The position numbers were made by a program, and so were the translations under genes. DNA of 64,000 nucleotides from Spirochaetales bacterium (GTDB taxonomy: Bacteria; Spirochaetota; Spirochaetia; Sphaerochaetales; Sphaerochaetaceae): NCBI GenBank assembly GCA_017614375.1, contig JAGABZ010000013.1, positions 324,414 through 388,413 of the forward strand, written 5' to 3'. The notes under the pieces are model-generated. The model had not been told where the DNA came from and searched no databases. It worked only from the letters and a program-made list of their open reading frames with translations. This document shows positions 58,930 through 64,000 of this stretch, piece after piece. Numbering within the stretch: the stretch's first letter is position 1; the number at the start of each line of letters is the position of its first letter.

Positions 58930-59826
58930 ATGAAAAAAAAGACTGAAATACTCAATTACTGCCCGTTTTGTAAAAAGCATTTTAATGAAGGAGAAGAGGC
59001 TTATTGTTTTAGAAGCTCAGGTAATCTATTCCTAATCGCTCATAGGGGTTGTGGTCCATATACTGAAACTAAAAGGGTTGTTTCGTCATCAAATGAAATT
59101 GCTTTGGCTGGTGAAAGCAAGCTTTGGCGATATATGGACTTGGGTAAGTTTATTAGTATGATGAAGAATAGTTCCTTGTTCTTTTCAGCTCCTAAGTGCT
59201 TCAAAGATGTTTTCGAAGGAGCGCATGGTGAACTTGGGAACAAATCAAAGTGGGATAACTATTATTCAAATTATTTCAGGACTTCATTAATAACAGCACC
59301 AGATAATTGTTGGCATCATGTGGATCCAGTAGTTCTTGAAAAGAATGTGAAAAACCTGCTTAAGCAGATTACAGAAAGGCCTAAGAATAACGTATTTATT
59401 AATTGTTGGCATTGGAACGAATATGAATCAGAAGCCATGTGGAACTTGTATTCTTCTAGTGTTGATAATGCAGTAGCTATTCAGACAACATATGCTCTGC
59501 TGAAGGAAGAACTTGGAGCAGAAGTTAAAGTTAAACCGGTTCATTATATTGATTTCTCAAGGCATTTTGCAGATATCAATGAATTGTATTTGTATAAAAG
59601 AAAATCATTTGAATATGAACATGAAGTTAGAGCCTACTTCTATGATTTCAGTAACAAAAAAGTGTTGGGGATTGAACGAAGAGTTGATTTAAACAGGCTG
59701 ATTAATGGAGTATACATTTCGCCATACTCTCCAGATTGGTATTATAATCTGATTTCCGATTTGGTTTCTCGCTATGGGTACTCGTTTAATGTTTTTAGAT
59801 CAAATATGGTTAAGCAGCCTTTTTAA
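58930..59826 (+). CDS. DUF2971-like protein with N-terminal Cys-rich segment
   Basis: A 298-residue protein. The first 45 residues hold YCPFCKKHF and GEEAYCFRSSGNLFLIAHRGC, a probable zinc-binding segment. The main domain, LWRYMDLGKFISMMKNSSLFFSAPKCFKDVFEG through NVFINCWHWNEYESEAMWNLYSSSVDNAVAIQTTYALL and RKSFEYEHEVRAYFYDF, has the landmarks of DUF2971 (LYRY, LFFSxPxxFxDPFEG, WxxxExESxxMWxxY, K-x-xxYExExR). That family has no established biochemistry but is often found in phage-related or defence regions. Start codon ATG follows GAC-rich spacer; no strong RBS. Confidence 0.75.
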   Translation: MKKKTEILNYCPFCKKHFNEGEEAYCFRSSGNLFLIAHRGCGPYTETKRVVSSSNEIALAGESKLWRYMDLGKFISMMKNSSLFFSAPKCFKDVFEGAHGELGNKSKWDNYYSNYFRTSLITAPDNCWHHVDPVVLEKNVKNLLKQITERPKNNVFINCWHWNEYESEAMWNLYSSSVDNAVAIQTTYALLKEELGAEVKVKPVHYIDFSRHFADINELYLYKRKSFEYEHEVRAYFYDFSNKKVLGIERRVDLNRLINGVYISPYSPDWYYNLISDLVSRYGYSFNVFRSNMVKQPF

Positions 59827-59946
59827 AAGAGAACACAATTGTCAGATGTCAAGGCCAGTCTGAAAAACATCGGGCTGAATGGAGATGGGATAGGTAGGGT
59901 TTAGGTCTTTTACTTGTATTCTTTTCTCAAGGATTATCTTGTTTCT

Positions 59947-59961
59947 CCCACCCGCCAACCC
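59947..59961 (-). repeat. Intergenic C-rich motif, copy 2 (imperfect)
   Basis: The plus strand reads CCCACCCGCCAACCC; one G-run on the minus strand is interrupted compared with copies 1 and 3. It is in the 195-base gap 59827-60021, which otherwise shows no gene. Confidence 0.65.
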
Positions 59962-60021
59962 GGGTAGGAATGTGGTTTGATTGGTGTGGTCAGAGAGTAT
60001 TTGGATTTGATAAGTTGAATT

Positions 60022-60642
60022 ATGACATCTGATGAAGTAATCAATTCTTACTGGAAGTATTATCTTTCCCTGGAATCTCAAGTTGTTGAATTAGAAAGGT
60101 TCATTGAATTCGACTTGAAAGTCAATGGAAAGACATACTCTTCAAGACTTCTTGAATTGTTGCAGGCAATATGCAGTGAGATTGATGTGATTGGAAAAAC
60201 ACTCGCTTTACAGTGTGATTCCAGTTATCGGGTGACTAAATACACTCCAATCAAAAGCTGGTGGTTCGTTATTCAGAACACTTATGAGGGTATTCAATCT
60301 AAACCTGTTTGTTTCCGCAAGGAGACACTCTTTCCTTGGGCCAATTTCTTTGTTGCAAAGGTAAACGGAAAACACATTGATGATCCGACAGTTCCAAACG
60401 CACATGTTCCTGCTTGGTGGAACTCATACAACAACGTTAAGCATAGAAGAACAGATAGAGACAGAACAGGCCTTGTGTACTCACAGGCAAATCTTTCCAA
60501 TGTGATTAATGCCTTGTCAGGATTGTGTGTTTTGGAGACATTGCTGTTGGAGAAAACCGGCTGTGTTGTGGATAGTAATACTCTACTCTCCATCGAAGGA
60601 CACAATGTTTTTCGCAATTACATGACCTGGAGTGCTGTCTGA
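60022..60642 (+). CDS. Hypothetical protein, 206 residues
   Basis: A 206-residue soluble protein of mainly helical character. It contains IKSWWFVIQNTYEGIQSKP near residue 75-95 and, near residue 130, HVPAWWNSYNNVKHRRTD, in which the W-W-x-x-Y-N-x-V-K-H-R run is strikingly conserved-looking. The pattern is reminiscent of helical HEPN-like or toxin-type proteins, but no Rx4-6H ribonuclease motif can be claimed with confidence. It sits between a DUF2971-like gene and a Gabija pair, so a role in defence is possible by location only. There is no clear ribosome-binding site. Confidence 0.6.
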   Translation: MTSDEVINSYWKYYLSLESQVVELERFIEFDLKVNGKTYSSRLLELLQAICSEIDVIGKTLALQCDSSYRVTKYTPIKSWWFVIQNTYEGIQSKPVCFRKETLFPWANFFVAKVNGKHIDDPTVPNAHVPAWWNSYNNVKHRRTDRDRTGLVYSQANLSNVINALSGLCVLETLLLEKTGCVVDSNTLLSIEGHNVFRNYMTWSAV

Positions 60643-60757
60643 ATCTTATTATGTCCTGGACTGGATAGAGTTTCATTTCCGGGATACGAACCAAATTGAA
60701 ACAAGTCAGAAACGAGAAATAAATAATTGACAAATATGGCATAAGGAAGGTTGTTCC

Positions 60758-62326
60758 ATGAACGCAATAATCACAAAAGTAAAGCTTCAGAACTATAAAC
60801 GATTCACCAATTATGTCATTGAACCAAATGCTAGGATAAACATACTTGTTGGTGACAATGAAGTTGGAAAAAGCACAGTTCTCGAGGCAATTGATCTTGT
60901 AATTAGTGGAAGTATTCATAAAGTTGAATCAATCGGAATCGAAAAATTATTAAACATCAATGCCGTATCAAACTTTTTAAGAGGGGAGAGGACTTTCAAT
61001 AATCTTCCAGTATTACGGGTTGAATTATATCTATCTGGAGAGTTTAGTTTCCCAATGAAAGGGAAAAACAATACCGATAAAAAACCATGTTTTGGCATTC
61101 GACTTGTTTGTGAACCCAATGAAGACTTTCGTTCTGAGATTACTGAAATGATTTCCGGCGTAAGTAACTATTTCCCTTACGACTATTACAGTATTCGCTT
61201 TTCAACATTTGCGGATGAAGGGTATTCCAGTAATAGGCGAGTAATACACTCACTCTTGATTGACAACGCCAATATGAATGGTGAATATGCAACGAATGAA
61301 TTCGTTCGTAGGGTTTATCTTCGGGAGACACAAGATAACATAACTGAGAGGGCGATTCATAAGAGTAAATATAGGCATTTAAGAAAAAGATTCTCAGATA
61401 TGTGTTTAATGGACCTAAATGATAGACTATCAATTCCTCAGGCAACTTGTAAGTTTGGGCTTAAGACCACTGGGATATCAGATTTTGAGAATGATCTAAT
61501 GATTTTTGAAGATGATATAGCTATTAATTGCAAAGGAATGGGTCGACAAGTGTTTGTCAAAACAGATTATGCTATTGAGCGATCCAAAGATAATGTAAAC
61601 ATTGTGTTAATTGAAGAACCCGAAAACCACCTTAGCCCGACAAATTTGCGGAAACTGATAGAGCATATTGGAGAAATGAAAGAAGGGCAGTTGTTTATCA
61701 CGACGCATAGCAGTGAGATAAGTACTGGACTCCAATTGCGGAATGTATTGATTATGCATTCCGAGGAAGATTCAAATCCAATTATGCTAAATGACTTGTC
61801 GGATAATACTGCCAAGTATTTTATTAAATCACCTCCTGCAAGTATTGTGGAATTCGCGTTGGCAAAAAAGAGCATCTTAGTTGAAGGACCATCTGAGTTC
61901 ATGCTAATGGATGTCTTTTATAAATCAGTTACGGGCAATAAACCAGAGAACGATGATGTTCATATCGTTAATGTTAGGGGTTTGAGTTTTAAACGCTATT
62001 TGGAAATAGCTCAACAGACTAATTGTAAGGTGGCCGTAATAACAGATAATGACAAAGATATAAAGAAGAATTGTGAACAAAAATACGCTGAGTATAATGA
62101 AAGCCCGAATATCAGAATCTTCTATGAAGAGGATGCTGATAACTACACTTTCGAAGTTGCCGTATATAAATCTAATGCTTTATTAATGGACAAATTGTTC
62201 AATAATGAAGCTCTAGATTATATGTTGAATAACAAAACAGAGGCGGCTTTTACACTTTTGGATCAATCAGATCCTATTGTTGTTCCCGACTACATTTTGA
62301 GGGCAATTGAGTGGATAAGAAAGTAA
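60758..62326 (+). CDS. gajA: GajA-like OLD-family ATPase/TOPRIM nuclease (Gabija)
   Basis: A 522-residue class 2 OLD protein. The N-terminal ABC-type ATPase has VKLQNYKRFTNYVIEPNARI, then ILVGDNEVGKSTVLEAIDLV (Walker A), a central region, INCKGMGRQVFVKTDYAI in place of the signature, and NIVLIEEPENHLSP (Walker B). The C-terminal TOPRIM has KSILVEGPSEFMLMDVFY (catalytic Glu) and CKVAVITDNDKDIKKNC (D-x-D). GajA is a DNA-nicking endonuclease controlled by nucleotide levels that protects against phages. The downstream overlapping UvrD-like gene makes this a Gabija pair. GGAAGG lies before the ATG. Confidence 0.9.
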   Translation: MNAIITKVKLQNYKRFTNYVIEPNARINILVGDNEVGKSTVLEAIDLVISGSIHKVESIGIEKLLNINAVSNFLRGERTFNNLPVLRVELYLSGEFSFPMKGKNNTDKKPCFGIRLVCEPNEDFRSEITEMISGVSNYFPYDYYSIRFSTFADEGYSSNRRVIHSLLIDNANMNGEYATNEFVRRVYLRETQDNITERAIHKSKYRHLRKRFSDMCLMDLNDRLSIPQATCKFGLKTTGISDFENDLMIFEDDIAINCKGMGRQVFVKTDYAIERSKDNVNIVLIEEPENHLSPTNLRKLIEHIGEMKEGQLFITTHSSEISTGLQLRNVLIMHSEEDSNPIMLNDLSDNTAKYFIKSPPASIVEFALAKKSILVEGPSEFMLMDVFYKSVTGNKPENDDVHIVNVRGLSFKRYLEIAQQTNCKVAVITDNDKDIKKNCEQKYAEYNESPNIRIFYEEDADNYTFEVAVYKSNALLMDKLFNNEALDYMLNNKTEAAFTLLDQSDPIVVPDYILRAIEWIRK

Positions 62327-63321
62327 TATTTGCCGTAGCTGGTTCTGGTAAGACAACTTTTGTTGTTGAATCAATTAGGCCGGAATACAAATATCTTGTT
62401 TTAACATATACAGACGCTAATTATGACAATCTAACAAACAAGATAACTGCCAAACATAATGGGAAATGGCCAAGTAATGTTACCTTGATGACATGGTTTC
62501 GATTTCTTTTCCGTTTTTGCTACAAACCGTTTCTTGCAGATGCTGTACAATCTAAAGGACTTATTTTTGAATCAAACAGCAATCTAAAGGCAACAAAGGA
62601 CTCTTTGTCTTTTTATTTGTCTAGCAACAGGTATTTCTACAGTAATAGACTATCTCTTTTCATTGAGAAGTTCATTCTAATTGAGGAAATAAAAGAACGA
62701 ATTGAGGAGTTTTTTGATTACTTGATTATTGATGAAGTCCAAGATATTGCCGGCCGGGACTTTTCTTTTTTGGAAAAGATTATGACTTCAAATGTAAATA
62801 TGCTATTTGTTGGGGATTTTTATCAGCATACATACGACACAAGTCGTGATGGAAATGTTAATCAGAGCCTTTTCACTGATTTTGTGAAGTATGAAAAAAG
62901 GTTTGAAAATAAAGGGTTTATAATAGATGATTCTACCCTAATTAACAGTTGGCGTTGCAGTGAAGAAATATGCTCTTTTGTTAGAAATAATCTTGGAATT
63001 AAGATTTTCTCAAATAAAGTCCAAACTGATTGTTCTACAATAAAGCTTATTACAAATGAAGATGAACAAAGGCAAATATATACTGATGATAAAATAATAA
63101 AGCTTCATTACAAAGAAAGTTACAAGTGGGGAAACGGGCACAGGAATTGGGGTGATGTGAAAGGGGAGGATTGTTTTGGAGATGTCTGTGTCTTCATTAA
63201 TAAAACGACTCAATCTCTTTTCAAAAAGGGAAAACTAATGGATATGGCAGAGATAAGCAGAAATAAACTATACGTGGCTATCACTAGAGCTCATAATAGT
63301 GTTTTCTTTGTTTTCGAGTGA
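62311..63321 (+). CDS. gajB: GajB-like UvrD/SF1 helicase (Gabija), short form
   Basis: A 336-residue SF1A helicase-like protein overlapping gajA by 16 bases. KKVIFAVAGSGKTTFVVESI is motif I, YLVLTYTDANYDNL is Ia, FFDYLIIDEVQDIAGRDF is Walker B, LFVGDFYQHTYDTSRDG is motif III-like, INSWRCSEEICSFVRNNLG is motif IV-like, and KLYVAITRAHNSVFFVFE is motif VI. Described GajB proteins are close to 500 residues; the missing part would be the 1B/2B insertions, so unwinding may be limited to DNA-end or ATP sensing. All core ATPase motifs are present. It acts with GajA as a complex. Confidence 0.85.
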   Translation: MDKKVIFAVAGSGKTTFVVESIRPEYKYLVLTYTDANYDNLTNKITAKHNGKWPSNVTLMTWFRFLFRFCYKPFLADAVQSKGLIFESNSNLKATKDSLSFYLSSNRYFYSNRLSLFIEKFILIEEIKERIEEFFDYLIIDEVQDIAGRDFSFLEKIMTSNVNMLFVGDFYQHTYDTSRDGNVNQSLFTDFVKYEKRFENKGFIIDDSTLINSWRCSEEICSFVRNNLGIKIFSNKVQTDCSTIKLITNEDEQRQIYTDDKIIKLHYKESYKWGNGHRNWGDVKGEDCFGDVCVFINKTTQSLFKKGKLMDMAEISRNKLYVAITRAHNSVFFVFE

Positions 63322-63356
63322 CAACAATTCTGTATGATTTGAAAAGCATAGGCTGA

Positions 63357-63371
63357 CCCTCCCACCCACCC
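63357..63371 (-). repeat. G-quadruplex-capable intergenic motif, copy 3
   Basis: The minus strand reads GGGTGGGTGGGAGGG, again four G3 runs with one-base loops, directly after gajB. The rest of the gap up to 63518 shows nothing clear. Confidence 0.75.
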
Positions 63372-63518
63372 GAGCGGAGGAGAAGGTGGGACGTGAAGAC
63401 AGACTGGTTGGTCTAGAAGTCTCTGAGCTAATTAGTTCTTTGAATAATAATCCAGATGTTATGGTATCTTTTTGGGAATTTGTTGATTATCTTTTGCATA
63501 CGGAGATAAAGAAACGCA

Positions 63519-63686
63519 ATGAACGGAAAGGATTTCAAAGAATTATATAAGCTATGTATCGACAACGGATACAAGAGGGTGTCGCCGGTTCTGAAGGAAT
63601 GCCTGAAGAAATCAATTGATGAAGCGAATACTATTGAAGAGTTGTTATTGGCAGCCATTGTGGCTGTGCGGATGAACAATAGTTAG
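63519..63686 (+). CDS. Small hypothetical ORF, 55 residues
   Basis: MNGKDFKELYKLCIDNGYKR, then VSPVLKECLKKSIDEANTIE, ending ELLLAAIVAVRMNNS. A small, helical, charge-balanced protein directly before a KAP NTPase gene (4 bases apart). GGAG lies 13 bases before the ATG, rather far. It may be a small regulator or partner of the NTPase; no family is recognised. Confidence 0.4.
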   Translation: MNGKDFKELYKLCIDNGYKRVSPVLKECLKKSIDEANTIEELLLAAIVAVRMNNS

Positions 63687-63689
63687 TGG

Positions 63690-64000
63690 ATGAATCACAA
63701 AATGTCTGAGTTATTTGCATCGCGGAAAATACTATTAGATAATCTCATTTCACTTATGCAGAATGATTGTCCAGAAGAACACTCTCTCACTATTTCACTT
63801 GATGCTGGTTGGGGCTTCGGGAAGACTTTCTTTCTTGAGAAACTGGCAGCAGAACTTGAAGCAGACAGCCAGATGGTTGTTCGTTTTAATGCGTGGGGAA
63901 ACGATATTAGTGAAGATGCATTTATTTCATTCACTGATTCTTTAATAACTGGGTTGAGCAAATACTTGGAAGATTCAAGTGTGTTTTTTGAAAAAGCAGA
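63690..64000 (+). CDS. KAP-family P-loop NTPase, N-terminal fragment
   Basis: An open frame runs to the right edge. The ATG at 63690 or 63702 (MSELFASRKILLDNLISLMQ) is followed by SLTISLDAGWGFGKTFFLEKL, the KAP-type Walker A (GxWGxGKT/S), and VVRFNAWGND, matching the FNAWxxD motif that distinguishes KAP ATPases. The bacterial members are mostly membrane-linked and of unknown role, some in phage-defence loci. The fragment is about 100 residues; Walker B and any membrane helices are outside the window. Confidence 0.85.
   Translation, partial: MNHKMSELFASRKILLDNLISLMQNDCPEEHSLTISLDAGWGFGKTFFLEKLAAELEADSQMVVRFNAWGNDISEDAFISFTDSLITGLSKYLEDSSVFFEKA

Overview
The window reads as one contig of a GC-rich, Shine-Dalgarno-using bacterium with an outer membrane. 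The style of the peptide ABC operon, the short secreted beta-barrel-like protein with a signal peptide ending in ALFAG, the paired M18 aminopeptidases and the TGS-type nucleoside kinase suggest a host-associated spirochaete (Sphaerochaeta/Treponema-like). This is inference from protein character only; no rRNA or other phylogenetic marker is present.

Bases 1-34200 are a compact GC-rich core. In order they hold: the 3' end of galE; a five-gene oligopeptide ABC operon (SBP, two permeases, two ATPases) in which the SBP looks circularly permuted and one permease and one ATPase carry large inserted domains; a membrane-anchored degenerate ApbE-like protein; tRNA-Arg(CCT); a repeat-rich gap; tRNA-Ala(CGC); a leftward M18 peptidase-deoC-cdd group; a type II toxin-antitoxin pair; an amino-acid ABC transporter; an Fe-S aldo/keto reductase followed by a second M18 peptidase; trmO with a MATE exporter; an SDR; a FlaA1/WbpM-type sugar-nucleotide dehydratase; a putative outer-membrane protein; a three-subunit xanthine dehydrogenase-type molybdo-enzyme; a degenerate GHMP kinase; surE; nifS-nifU; an XRE regulator; a uridine-kinase-like nucleoside kinase; and a YfcE-like phosphodiesterase.

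Near 34.2 kb base composition drops sharply, and from there to about 57.8 kb almost all genes run rightward, many overlapping by ATGA or TAATG. This is a horizontally acquired surface-glycan locus: DegT aminotransferase, undecaprenyl-phosphate sugar transferase, two GT4 glycosyltransferases, a Wzy-like polymerase, LicD, acetyltransferases, a nonulosonic-acid pathway (NeuB, NeuC, NeuA, with a frameshifted acetyltransferase between NeuC and NeuA), a hydroxyacid dehydrogenase, a GT-B-like transferase, a MurJ/Wzx-type flippase and a UDP-sugar dehydrogenase. Embedded in it are genes that are unusual for such a locus: an NSS-family sodium/amino-acid symporter, an ATP-grasp ligase, a FemAB-like acyltransferase, and two asparagine-synthetase-like proteins without the N-terminal glutaminase cysteine that flank a TagD-like cytidylyltransferase. 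Together they suggest a glycan decorated with amino acids or amides.

From 57.8 kb to the end lies an accessory region: a decayed IS21-type element, several genes of unknown function including a DUF2971-like protein, a Gabija-type GajA/GajB antiviral pair with a short GajB, and the start of a KAP-family P-loop NTPase. Its intergenic gaps share a C-rich motif that is G-quadruplex-capable on the minus strand.
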